DNA of 64,000 nucleotides from Corallococcus silvisoli. GTDB taxonomy: Bacteria; Myxococcota; Myxococcia; Myxococcales; Myxococcaceae. The notes beneath the pieces are model-generated. The model was given only the letters and a program-made list of their open reading frames with translations. It had not been told where the DNA came from and ran no database searches. Position 1 is the first letter of the stretch, and every line of letters starts with the position of its first letter. The DNA lies in NCBI RefSeq assembly GCF_009909145.1, contig NZ_JAAAPJ010000001.1, positions 248,001-312,000 on the forward strand. Direction: 5' to 3'. The translations under genes and the position numbers were made by a program. Positions 21,327 to 29,024 of this stretch are shown in pieces.

Positions 21327-22532
21327 ATGACCGCGCGCCCCTCCGACAGCGTCCTCCTCACCGTCACCGGAAGGGACGGCCCCGACACCACCGCCCGCAT
21401 CACGGGCCTGCTCGCCGAAGCGGGCGCGGAGCTGTTCGACGTGGAGCAGGGGGTGCTCCGGGGAATGCTCACCCTGGCCCTCTGGGTGCGCCTGCCCGCG
21501 GCCCCTCCGGAGGTCGAGCCGCTGCTGCGGGCCCTGTCCGAGCTGCCCCGTGAGCTGGGCGTCACCGTGGACGTCCGCGTGGTGCCCGCCGCCGTGGAGC
21601 CCGCCGGGCCGGAGCCGCTGCGCTACGTCGTCACCGCCGTGGGCCGCGCGCTGGGCATGCGCGACGTGCATGCGCTGACGGCGCGGCTCGCGGCGGGCGG
21701 CGCTCGCGTGGAGCGCATCACCCGGCTGAGCGAGACGCCGCTGGCGTCGGTGGAGCTGCACGTCACGCTCCCTCCGGACGCGGACCCGGTGGCGCTGAAG
21801 GGCGCGCTCCTGGCGCTGTCCATGGAGAGCTCCACGTTCGACGTGGCCCTCCAGCGCGAGAGCCTCTACCGGCGCGGCAAGCGGATGGTGGTGATGGACA
21901 TGGACTCCACGCTCATCCGCATCGAGGTCATCGACGAGCTGGCGCGGGCGTACGGCGTCCACGCGGAGGTGGCCGCCATCACCGAGCGCGCGATGCACGG
22001 GGAGATGGACTACGACGAATCCCTGCGCCAGCGCGTGGCGCTGCTCGCCGGACTGGACGCGCGGGTGCTGCACGAGCTGGCGGCGAACCTGCCGCTCACC
22101 GAAGGAGCGGAGACGTTGATCCGCGTGCTCAAGCGGCTGGGCTACCGCACGGCCGTCATCAGCGGTGGCTTCTCCGTGGCGGCGGAGGCGCTCCAGCGGC
22201 GGCTGGGCATCGACTTCGCGTACTCCAACGCGCTGGAGGTCCAGGACGGGAAGCTCACCGGGCGCACGGTGGGCACCATCGTCAACGCGCGCCGCAAGGC
22301 GGAGCTTCTGGAACTGCTGGCGAAGCAGGAGGGCGTCCTGCTGGAGCAGGTCATCGCCGTGGGAGACGGGGCCAATGACCTGCTGATGCTGGAGAAGGCG
22401 GGGCTGGGCATCGCCTTCCGCGCCAAGCCCCGGCTTCGCGAGGCGGCTGACACGTCCATCTCCGCTGGCGGGCTGGACACCATCCTGACCCTGCTGGGCC
22501 TCACCGCGCGCGAGCTGCGCGAGGTGGGTTGA
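21327..22532 (+). CDS. serB: Phosphoserine phosphatase with two ACT domains
   Basis: A 401-aa enzyme for the last step of serine synthesis (O-phosphoserine to serine). Residues 8-85 and 98-175 look like two ACT domains (VLLTVTGRDGPDTTARITGLL; YVVTAVGRALGMRDVHALTA). Residues 185-395 form the HAD phosphatase with D191-x-D193-S-T (VMDMDSTLIRIEVID), SGGFS and VGDGANDLLML. The ACT domains suggest feedback control, as in mycobacterial SerB2. Start ATG 21327. The stop codon overlaps a hairpin. Confidence 0.95.
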   Translation: MTARPSDSVLLTVTGRDGPDTTARITGLLAEAGAELFDVEQGVLRGMLTLALWVRLPAAPPEVEPLLRALSELPRELGVTVDVRVVPAAVEPAGPEPLRYVVTAVGRALGMRDVHALTARLAAGGARVERITRLSETPLASVELHVTLPPDADPVALKGALLALSMESSTFDVALQRESLYRRGKRMVVMDMDSTLIRIEVIDELARAYGVHAEVAAITERAMHGEMDYDESLRQRVALLAGLDARVLHELAANLPLTEGAETLIRVLKRLGYRTAVISGGFSVAAEALQRRLGIDFAYSNALEVQDGKLTGRTVGTIVNARRKAELLELLAKQEGVLLEQVIAVGDGANDLLMLEKAGLGIAFRAKPRLREAADTSISAGGLDTILTLLGLTARELREVG

Positions 22533-22585
22533 AGCAGGCGGCGGACGGGACCTGCTTCATCAATGCCTCGCGTCCCTGACGCGAG
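22530..22585 (+). terminator. Tandem hairpins after serB
   Basis: TGAAGCAGG (22530-22538) pairs with CCTGCTTCA (22551-22559). A second perfect stem, CTCGCGTC (22567-22574) with GACGCGAG (22578-22585), follows. Neither has a T-tract, so they are weak or Rho-assisted terminators at best. Confidence 0.45.
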
Positions 22586-22878
22586 CCGGGGCGCCGGCGC
22601 GAAGCGCTTGAAGCCGCCCTGTGCAATGCCATCCAGCCATTCGTGGCGGTGAATGCCTGACAAGGGCATGGCACGCCCCGTGCGTCCGACAGGACCTGCT
22701 GGGTCCGCTCGGTCCTCGGCGGGCATCGGAAATGCCATGGATTGGCGCCGCGTTCGCCGGGCCTCCGCCCGTTTCCGGAGGGCGCCGCGCCGTGACGCCA
22801 ATCCCAGCCCTCGGCCGAGGTCAAAATCATCCTAGGCACGCAGGGGGGAGTGCCCATGGAGCTGGACAAAAATATCCG
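22586..22878. other. Non-coding stretch before the polyketide/oxidase cluster
   Basis: I see no supported gene in this interval. Open frames on both strands lack ribosome sites and recognisable protein features. The sequence is GC-rich until about 22865, then becomes clearly AT-richer into the promoter region of the next gene. Confidence 0.5.
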
Positions 22879-22898
22879 ACCTGACAGGTCCGTCAGGT
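22879..22898. promoter_or_regulatory. Palindrome, candidate activator site for the polyketide/oxidase operon
   Basis: ACCTGAC (22879-22885), six bases, GTCAGGT (22892-22898): a perfect 7-bp inverted repeat. The left arm also forms a second palindrome, ACCTG-A-CAGGT (22879-22889). It is centred about 90 bp upstream of the start predicted from the sigma-54 promoter at 22955, a usual enhancer distance. The activator encoded at 38514 is the obvious candidate to bind it. Confidence 0.5.
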
Positions 22899-22954
22899 TA
22901 GTCCGAGAAAGACCAACATTGTGTAATTGCTTGTCTTTTTAGAAGGGCAGACGT

Positions 22955-22970
22955 TGGCCCCACGCTTGCT
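22955..22970 (+). promoter_or_regulatory. Sigma-54 (-24/-12) promoter of the polyketide/oxidase operon
   Basis: TGGCCC (22955-22960), CACGC, TTGCT (22966-22970) match TGGCAC-N5-TTGCW with one change, and GG and GC are exactly 10 nt apart. The predicted start is near 22981, 55 nt before the ATG at 23036. Confidence 0.7.
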
Positions 22971-23035
22971 CATGTCCTGGCTGCCCGTACAGCGCGCCCG
23001 TACAGCGCAGTTTCCACCCACCGGAGGTATGGACC

Positions 23036-23845
23036 ATGAGGCAGACGTGCAGTCCCACCTGGAAGCAAGCACTGCGATGGTTGGCGATGGCGCCAGCCTT
23101 GTTGTGCGGCACCCTCGCGCACGCGGATGAGCCCGTGTACGAGATGGAAGCCGCGGCGCTCGCCAGCTATTTCACCATCGACATCTACACCGTGAAGAAG
23201 GGCGGGGAGAGCGCCTTCCTGACCCAATCCCTGCGCTCCGGCCCGTATGACCGCGTCGCGACGGGCTTCGGCAGCGAGAAGATCGTCGAGGTGCTGCCCG
23301 CGCACCGCGAGGCGGACCCGACGTACATCGTCCTCGGCCGCTACTTCGACCCGGACATGGGGACCTCCATCACCCGCTACCGGCAATCCAAGACGGACTC
23401 CCTCGCCAGCGCGTCGCCCACGCGCCTGCAGGGCAAGCTGGTGGATGTCATCCTCAGTGACTGGAGTTGGGAGCGCAACCACGCCAAGGGCGTGAAGAAG
23501 GCCGCCACCACGCTCGTGCGGGCCATGCCGTACCAGGACAGCAAGGTGTTCCAGGAGTACACCGCGTCGCTCAACTTCATGAAGATCGGCTACGTGGGCC
23601 AGACGGCGAGCGTGGAGTTCTTCGACGCCAAGACGCCGCTGGACGACATCCGCAAGGCCATCACCGGGCGCCCGGGCATGTCCGGCACCGCCATCCTCTC
23701 GCTGTCGGATGGGAATGGCTACGCGGCCTACACCGAATACTACGAGCTGCCTTCCACGCTGAAGAGCGCGCAGCTGTCGCGCGCCGGCAGCCGTGTGGCG
23801 GGAGTGGCTTCGGGCGTCGTCATCGAAAACTACATGGCGCGCTGA
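23036..23845 (+). CDS. Exported protein, possibly ABM-like (dimeric alpha/beta barrel)
   Basis: A 269-aa protein, first gene of the cluster. Residues 1-30 are a signal peptide (basic start, hydrophobic MAPALLCGTLAHA, cleavage before DEPVYE), so it acts outside the cytoplasm. The mature part has two halves with similar strand-helix outlines (about 45-125 and 165-260, each near a stretch like YFTIDIYTVKKGGESAFL or KIGYVGQTASVEFFD). This suggests a duplicated ferredoxin-like ABM fold, but I cannot confirm the family. Shine-Dalgarno GGAGG is at 23023-23027. No cysteine or metal motif is obvious in the mature part. It lies 35 nt before the second ABM-like gene. Confidence 0.75.
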   Translation: MRQTCSPTWKQALRWLAMAPALLCGTLAHADEPVYEMEAAALASYFTIDIYTVKKGGESAFLTQSLRSGPYDRVATGFGSEKIVEVLPAHREADPTYIVLGRYFDPDMGTSITRYRQSKTDSLASASPTRLQGKLVDVILSDWSWERNHAKGVKKAATTLVRAMPYQDSKVFQEYTASLNFMKIGYVGQTASVEFFDAKTPLDDIRKAITGRPGMSGTAILSLSDGNGYAAYTEYYELPSTLKSAQLSRAGSRVAGVASGVVIENYMAR

Positions 23846-23880
23846 GTCCGCCCTCCGACTCCGGAAAGGAAATCCCAACC

Positions 23881-24723
23881 ATGCGAAAGTTGATTCCGCT
23901 GTTCACCTTCGCTTGCGCGCTCGCGATGTCCGCGCCAGCCGCCGCCCAGCCGCCCGGGGAGCAGCAGGGGCCCGTGGCGCAGATCATCGTCTATGACGTC
24001 GCGCCAGAAGCCCAGCAGCAGTTCAAGGAGGCCCTGGCGTCGACGCGCGTCGCGTACCAACGCGAACCCGGCTTCATCAATGAGCGCGTGCTCGACAGCC
24101 TGGACACGCTGGCGCTCAAGTACGCCACCTACGCCCGCTTCTCCAACGCCGTCGCGGCGGAGAACATGCTCAAGCGCCGGCTGGACGCCGTGGCGCCGTA
24201 TGTCCGCCGTGCCCCGGAGGTCCACACGGCCGTCCTCACGCAGGCCTTCACCCCGCAGGCCATCAACCGCAAGCCCAAGGGCAATGAGTTCGCCGAGGGC
24301 AAGGTGAACCAGGTGGCCCACCTGGGCATGTTCATCCCGTTCCCCAAGTACTGGGAGCAGTACGAGAAGGCGCTGGATGACGTGAAGACCGTGACCCGCG
24401 GCCGCAAGCCCGCGGGCTTCCTGGGGGATGACGTGCTCGTGGAGACGACGGCTCCCGCCCCGGAGCGGCAGACGCCGTACTCGCCTCGGGCCGCCGAGGC
24501 CTCGCGGATGTCCTTCAACTACGGCGAATACAACACGTTGGAGGACGCGGAGAACTCGTACGTGCGCCGGCATGGGCCCGTCGAGGATCCGAAGATCGCC
24601 GCGCTCGCGCGAGTGTTCTACGGGTCGCTCCAGGTGCCCGCCCGCTTCTACATCTTCCGGGTGGTCGACAACTACGGACCCTCCTCCGCCAACGTCCGTC
24701 AGGGCCGCTCCAAGCCCCGCTAA
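23881..24723 (+). CDS. Exported ABM (antibiotic biosynthesis monooxygenase)-like protein
   Basis: A 280-aa protein with a clear signal peptide (KLIPLFTFACALAMSAPAAAQ). The N-terminal mature half reads like an ABM domain: AQIIVYDVAPEAQQQFKEAL, then REPGFINERVLDSLD and YATYARFSNAVAAENMLKRR. The second half (about 130-265) has a similar outline, ending YIFRVVDNYGPSS. ABM enzymes in type II polyketide pathways oxidise anthrones without cofactors, but they are cytosolic; export here is unusual. The upstream frame is open, yet ATG 23881 with GGAAAGGA (23861-23868) and the signal peptide settle the start. It is part of the 13-gene operon. Confidence 0.75.
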   Translation: MRKLIPLFTFACALAMSAPAAAQPPGEQQGPVAQIIVYDVAPEAQQQFKEALASTRVAYQREPGFINERVLDSLDTLALKYATYARFSNAVAAENMLKRRLDAVAPYVRRAPEVHTAVLTQAFTPQAINRKPKGNEFAEGKVNQVAHLGMFIPFPKYWEQYEKALDDVKTVTRGRKPAGFLGDDVLVETTAPAPERQTPYSPRAAEASRMSFNYGEYNTLEDAENSYVRRHGPVEDPKIAALARVFYGSLQVPARFYIFRVVDNYGPSSANVRQGRSKPR

Positions 24724-24741
24724 CCGCACCGCATTCCAGCC

Positions 24742-25773
24742 ATGTCCTCTCCTGACATCTCCCGGCAGGGCGGTGAATGCCCTGTCTTTGTCCAATCACA
24801 TGCCGCCTTCACCCCGAGATGGAGGACGCTGGGGGAGATTCTCTCCGCGGTGCGAAGCCATCACCGCTTCGACCCGGAGCGGGATCGCCTGGTTTCTGAG
24901 CAGGACCTCGCGGCGGGAGCGAACCTCCCGCCGCGGGAGTTCCGCAAGATGGACCGCTTCTCGCTGCTCACGCTGGCCGCCGTGCAGCCGTTGCTCGCGC
25001 CGCTGTCCGCCGAGGAGCGGACGGCGTGCGGACTCTTCGTGGGCAACATGCTGGCGGGCTGGACCTTCACCGAACCGCAGATCCGCACGTTGCACACCCA
25101 GGGCGCCGGGGCCGTGAGCCCCTATCTGGCCACCGCCTGGTTTCCCGCCGCCGCCCAGGGACACACCACCATCGCGCTGGGGATGCAGGGCATCGCCAAG
25201 ACGGTGACCACGGACCGGTGCTCCGGTGGGCAGGCCATTGGGATGGCCTATCACCGGCTTCGCCACGGCGCGTCCGGCTCACTGATGCTGGCGGGGGGCG
25301 CGGAGGCGCCCGTGACCCCGCTGGTCCTGACCGCGCTCGGTGATGACGAGCGGCCGGCCCCGCTCGCGGAGGCGTCCGCGTTCCTGTTGCTGCGCAAGGG
25401 GGCCGCCCCGGTGGGCGCGCCTGTCATTGGCGCTCATGCGAGCTTCCGGCTCACCACGGCGGTCAACGCCGAGGCGCGGCTGCGCGGGTTCCTGGACCGG
25501 CACGTCCGGGACCGGCCGCTCGAAGCGGTGGTGTGTGACGCCCCTCCCTGGAGCGGGACCGAGCGGGTCCTGCATGGGCTCCTCCGGCGCACCCGCGGAG
25601 AGGGCCTCCGCCTGTTCGACGTGTGCCGCACGGTGGGCGACGCGCTGGGGGCTGGCAGCGCGCTCGCGGCGGCGCTCGCCTGCGAGCTCCTTCAATCCCT
25701 TTCCCCAGGCCGGTCGGTGCTTGTCCTGTCGTTGGGACATCAGTGCGTCGACCTGCTGTGGCTCTACACCTGA
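24742..25773 (+). CDS. Degenerate ketosynthase, chain-length-factor-like
   Basis: A 343-aa thiolase-fold protein, shorter than the usual ~410 aa. The KS outline is present: RKMDRFSLLTLAAVQ, GLFVGNMLAGW and a nucleophile-elbow region TTDRCSGGQAIGMAY with Cys160. The two catalytic histidines are absent. Where HGTGT is expected the sequence reads VCDAPPWSG, and where GHxxGAAG is expected it reads VGDALGAGSA, with Asp for His. It therefore cannot be a normal condensing enzyme. It most likely pairs with the intact KS at 36011 as a chain-length factor, although CLFs usually lose the Cys as well. The ACP gene follows 9 nt downstream. Confidence 0.8.
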   Translation: MSSPDISRQGGECPVFVQSHAAFTPRWRTLGEILSAVRSHHRFDPERDRLVSEQDLAAGANLPPREFRKMDRFSLLTLAAVQPLLAPLSAEERTACGLFVGNMLAGWTFTEPQIRTLHTQGAGAVSPYLATAWFPAAAQGHTTIALGMQGIAKTVTTDRCSGGQAIGMAYHRLRHGASGSLMLAGGAEAPVTPLVLTALGDDERPAPLAEASAFLLLRKGAAPVGAPVIGAHASFRLTTAVNAEARLRGFLDRHVRDRPLEAVVCDAPPWSGTERVLHGLLRRTRGEGLRLFDVCRTVGDALGAGSALAAALACELLQSLSPGRSVLVLSLGHQCVDLLWLYT

Positions 25774-25782
25774 GGAACCCCC

Positions 25783-26061
25783 ATGGCGCTCCCAACCCCT
25801 GATGTGATCGAAACCATCTTCCAGTCCCTCCACTCGCTCGGGCACCCGCCCGGCACCGTGAAGCCTTCCACCCATCTCCAGGAGGAGCTGGGCATCGACT
25901 CGCTGGAGACCGTGGAGTTGTCCGCGGTCGTCTGCCAGCGGCTGGGATTGCCGTCGCGGGTGGCCGCGGACGTGCGCAACGTCCATACGGTCGAGGAGCT
26001 CGCGGCGCGCATCACGCCGCTGCTGGCGGAAGGCAATGGCGACACGGGGGCCTCGCCGTGA
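25783..26061 (+). CDS. Acyl carrier protein
   Basis: A 92-aa cytosolic carrier protein. Ser40 in ELGIDSLETVEL is the phosphopantetheine site, and the helix pattern (DVIETIFQSL; VVCQRLGL; VHTVEELAARI) is standard. It sits between the CLF-like gene and the first propeller gene, so it is the carrier of this cluster's type II polyketide synthase. No phosphopantetheinyl transferase or malonyl transferase is in the cluster; the fatty-acid enzymes would have to serve. Confidence 0.93.
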   Translation: MALPTPDVIETIFQSLHSLGHPPGTVKPSTHLQEELGIDSLETVELSAVVCQRLGLPSRVAADVRNVHTVEELAARITPLLAEGNGDTGASP

Positions 26062-28520
26062 CCCTGGGTTCCTCCTCGCGTGGCCTGCTGCTGCTCATGG
26101 GCCTGCTCCTCGCGGTGCAGGCTCGCGCTGGCCAGACGCACGTCATCGACCTCACGGATGCGCCGCCGTACATGACGCCGCTGTCGCTGCGTGCCCGGGT
26201 GGGCGACACCATCACCTTCAAGAACCACGGGCCGGAGATGGTGCACTCCATCACCGACGATGCCCTCATCCTCTTCTCCGGCGACCTCGCCGTGGGGGCG
26301 GAGTGGAGCTACACGTTCAAGCGCGCCGGGGTGTACCCCTACGTCTGCTTCCGCCACCACTTCATGCGCGGAGCCGTGACGGTGGAGAACCCGGACGGCA
26401 CCACCGACTCGCCTCCCGAGTTCCCCTACCACGCGGCGTTTCGCGAGTTCGTCATCCCGACCCTGCGCGCGGTGCCCCGGATGATCATCCCCAGCCGCAA
26501 GGACGACACCTTGTGGTTCACCGAAGGGGGCGGGGACTTCTATGGGTTCGAGAACATCCCCGCCAACAACAAGCTGGGCCAGGTGGATGACCAGGGGCGG
26601 ATCATCGAGTTCGCCACGCCCACGCCCGGCAGCGACGGCAGCACGGTGGGCGTCGACTCGCTGGTGATGGACGCCTCTGGCGCCGTCTGGTTCACGGAGC
26701 GCCTCACCAATCGCATTGGCCGCCTGGACCCCTCGGGCACCATCCGCGAGTTCCCGCTGCCCAGCCCCAAGGGATACGCGCTGGGCATCGACCTGGACGC
26801 CAAGGGGCGCATCTGGTTCGCCGAGCGGTACGCGAACCGCATCGGGTTCATCACTCCCGATGGCAAGGTGACGGAGGTGGAGCTGCCCGGCAAGGACTCC
26901 GAGCCGCGCACGGTGTACGTCGATCGCCGTCAGCGCATCTGGTACACGGCGCGCACCGCGAACGAGATTGGCTATTACGAGCCGGCGCGCCGCCGCTTCG
27001 TGCGGCTGAAGATCCCCACGGAGAACGCGCGTCCCACGGGCATCGCGGAGACGAGCGACGGCACCGTCTGGTTCGTGGAGATGGTGGGCAACAAGCTCGC
27101 CAAGGTCGTGGGTGACCAGATCATCGAGTACGCGCTGCCCACGCGCTTCTCCGCGCCGTTCAAGATCGTCGCGGACGCGAAGGACCGGCTCTGGTTCACC
27201 GAGGTGTTTGGCAATGCCATCGGGATGATGGACACCCGGACCGGGAAGATCCTCGAGTACAAGATTCCCACCCCGGACAGCCGGCCGGGCGGCATCACCG
27301 TGGACCGCAAGGGCCGCGTCTGGTTCACGGAGCAGACGGGCAACAAGATTGGCATGGTGGTGCCGGAGGAGCTGGCCCGCTACCCGGATCCCGTCCCCGG
27401 GCCTTCCCTGGGGCCCGTGCAGGCTTCGGGGCGTGAGAAGCCCTGGGCGCCCTCCCCAGGCGGCCCCCCGGCGCCCGGGGATGGAGATGGCGCGCCGCGC
27501 GTGGCTCCCCCCGCGGGGACGCAGGGGACTCGCGGTGGGGTGCCTGCTCCGGGGCCCAGCCCCAAGCCAGAGGGCCCCCAGGCGCTCCTGGGCCAGGAGG
27601 ACTTCGCGCTTCCACACGCTGGAAGTGGCCCGGGCAACGAGCTCATCGAGGACGCGGAGGGGCTGCTCTGGTTCAACCAGCTCTACGGCAACCGCATTGG
27701 CGCCTTCGACCGGCGCACGCAGCGCTTCCGCGAGTACGCGCTGCCGAGCGTCTCCAGCATGCCGTCGGGCATGGCGATGGATCGCTCGGGCCAGTTCTGG
27801 ATCGCCCAGTTCCGCACCAACGCGCTGGCGCGGCTGGAGCCGCGCACGGGCCACGTGGACGAGTATCCCCTGCCCATCGATGCCGCGCTGCCCTCCAGCG
27901 TGGCGGTGGACGAGCACGACGCGGTCTGGCTCACGCTGCTGGGGGCCAATCGCATCGCACGCTTCGACAGGGCCGAGCGCCGCTTCGACCTGTTCGAGAT
28001 GCCGCGCGAAGGCAGCAGCCCGCTCCACCTGGCGGCGGACCGCCGGGGCGGGCTGTGGATCTCCGCCTCGGAGGAGGCCGGGAACTACGTGGCGCGGTTC
28101 GACACCGTCCGTCACACCTTCGAGGTCCACGCGATGCCCACCCCGGACAGCTCGCCCATTGGCGTGCTGGTGGACGACGCGGCGGTCTGGGTGGCCGAGG
28201 GAGGCGCCGGCAAGCTGGCGCGCCTGGACCTGGGGACCCGGCGCTGGGAGGAGTTCACGGTGCCGGCGAGCGACGCGGAGCCCGTGCGGCTGGCCAAGGA
28301 TGCGCGCGGTCGCATCTGGCTGACGGATGGCGGCGGCCTGGGGGGCGTGGGCGGCAATCGCATCGCGGTCTTCGATCCGCGGACCCGGGCCTTCGAGCTC
28401 ATCCCCATGCGCATCGCCAGCGCCAAGCCGCGCGGAATCCTCGCGTCCGCGGACGGAAACATCTGGTTCACGCAGCAGAACGCCAACCTCCTCTCCCGCA
28501 TTCACTTTCGAGGTCAATGA
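26058..28520 (+). CDS. Exported cupredoxin - double Vgb-like beta-propeller protein
   Basis: An 820-aa protein; GTG start overlapping the ACP stop by 4 nt. Residues 1-24 are a signal peptide (GLLLLMGLLLAVQARA). Residues 26-110 are a plastocyanin-like domain with type 1 copper ligands H63, C97, H100 and M103 (VCFRHHFM). Then come two sets of propeller blades (about 125-440 and 520-820). These have repeated units like VWFTERLTNRIGRLDP and EFPLPSP, the pattern of virginiamycin B lyase (Vgb). A Pro/Gly-rich linker at about 445-515 separates them. I cannot place the catalytic His/Glu/His set of Vgb, so lyase activity is doubtful. A secreted copper redox protein with a binding or catalytic propeller is the cautious reading. 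Confidence 0.88.
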   Translation: MTLGSSSRGLLLLMGLLLAVQARAGQTHVIDLTDAPPYMTPLSLRARVGDTITFKNHGPEMVHSITDDALILFSGDLAVGAEWSYTFKRAGVYPYVCFRHHFMRGAVTVENPDGTTDSPPEFPYHAAFREFVIPTLRAVPRMIIPSRKDDTLWFTEGGGDFYGFENIPANNKLGQVDDQGRIIEFATPTPGSDGSTVGVDSLVMDASGAVWFTERLTNRIGRLDPSGTIREFPLPSPKGYALGIDLDAKGRIWFAERYANRIGFITPDGKVTEVELPGKDSEPRTVYVDRRQRIWYTARTANEIGYYEPARRRFVRLKIPTENARPTGIAETSDGTVWFVEMVGNKLAKVVGDQIIEYALPTRFSAPFKIVADAKDRLWFTEVFGNAIGMMDTRTGKILEYKIPTPDSRPGGITVDRKGRVWFTEQTGNKIGMVVPEELARYPDPVPGPSLGPVQASGREKPWAPSPGGPPAPGDGDGAPRVAPPAGTQGTRGGVPAPGPSPKPEGPQALLGQEDFALPHAGSGPGNELIEDAEGLLWFNQLYGNRIGAFDRRTQRFREYALPSVSSMPSGMAMDRSGQFWIAQFRTNALARLEPRTGHVDEYPLPIDAALPSSVAVDEHDAVWLTLLGANRIARFDRAERRFDLFEMPREGSSPLHLAADRRGGLWISASEEAGNYVARFDTVRHTFEVHAMPTPDSSPIGVLVDDAAVWVAEGGAGKLARLDLGTRRWEEFTVPASDAEPVRLAKDARGRIWLTDGGGLGGVGGNRIAVFDPRTRAFELIPMRIASAKPRGILASADGNIWFTQQNANLLSRIHFRGQ

Positions 28521-28523
28521 ACA

Positions 28524-29024
28524 ATGGAAACGTTTTCCGTGGGCATCCGCATCGCCCGTGACGCGCGCACCGTGCTCGACGCCTTCTGGCGGTTGGAGTC
28601 CTGGCCGGAGGTGGCGCCGCACGTGCTGAAGATCGACATGCTCTACGCCGACGCGCAGACGCAGGTGTTGAAGATGACCGTCCGGAGCCGGGGCCGCACG
28701 GATGTCTTCAAGACGATGCGGGTCCTCCAGGGGGACTGCATCTTCTATTACCAGCCGGAGCCGCCGCCGTTCCTGCGCCGGCACTACGGCTGGTGGGAGG
28801 TGGCGAGCGAGCAGGACGCCACCATCATCACCAGCCGCCATGAGGTGGACCTCCACCTGGACGTGGCCACCCGCTACCTGACGGAGACGGGGGCGGCGCT
28901 CACCGGGCCGGACGACGTCCGCGCCCAGATGCTGGAGCTCATCCGCAACAACAGCCTGCAGACGATGCTGGGCCTCAAGCGGCGCATGGAGAACCTGGAG
29001 GAGGTGGCCCATGCGAGCCGTTAG
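28524..29024 (+). CDS. SRPBCC/START-fold protein, polyketide aromatase/cyclase-like
   Basis: A 166-aa cytosolic protein with the START-like outline: FSVGIRIARDARTVLDAFWRL, ESWPEVAPHVLKIDMLY, GWWEVASEQDATIITSRHEVD. A long C-terminal helix follows (ELIRNNSLQTMLGLKRRMEN). In type II polyketide clusters such proteins (TcmN/WhiE-ORFVI type) guide the first ring closure, which fits next to KS, CLF-like and ACP genes. It is 3 nt after the first propeller gene and overlaps the next by 14 nt. Confidence 0.85.
   Translation: METFSVGIRIARDARTVLDAFWRLESWPEVAPHVLKIDMLYADAQTQVLKMTVRSRGRTDVFKTMRVLQGDCIFYYQPEPPPFLRRHYGWWEVASEQDATIITSRHEVDLHLDVATRYLTETGAALTGPDDVRAQMLELIRNNSLQTMLGLKRRMENLEEVAHASR

Noticed and set aside
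22586..22878. Small ORFs on both strands between serB and the cluster
   Set aside because: No ribosome site, no recognisable motif and atypical composition.
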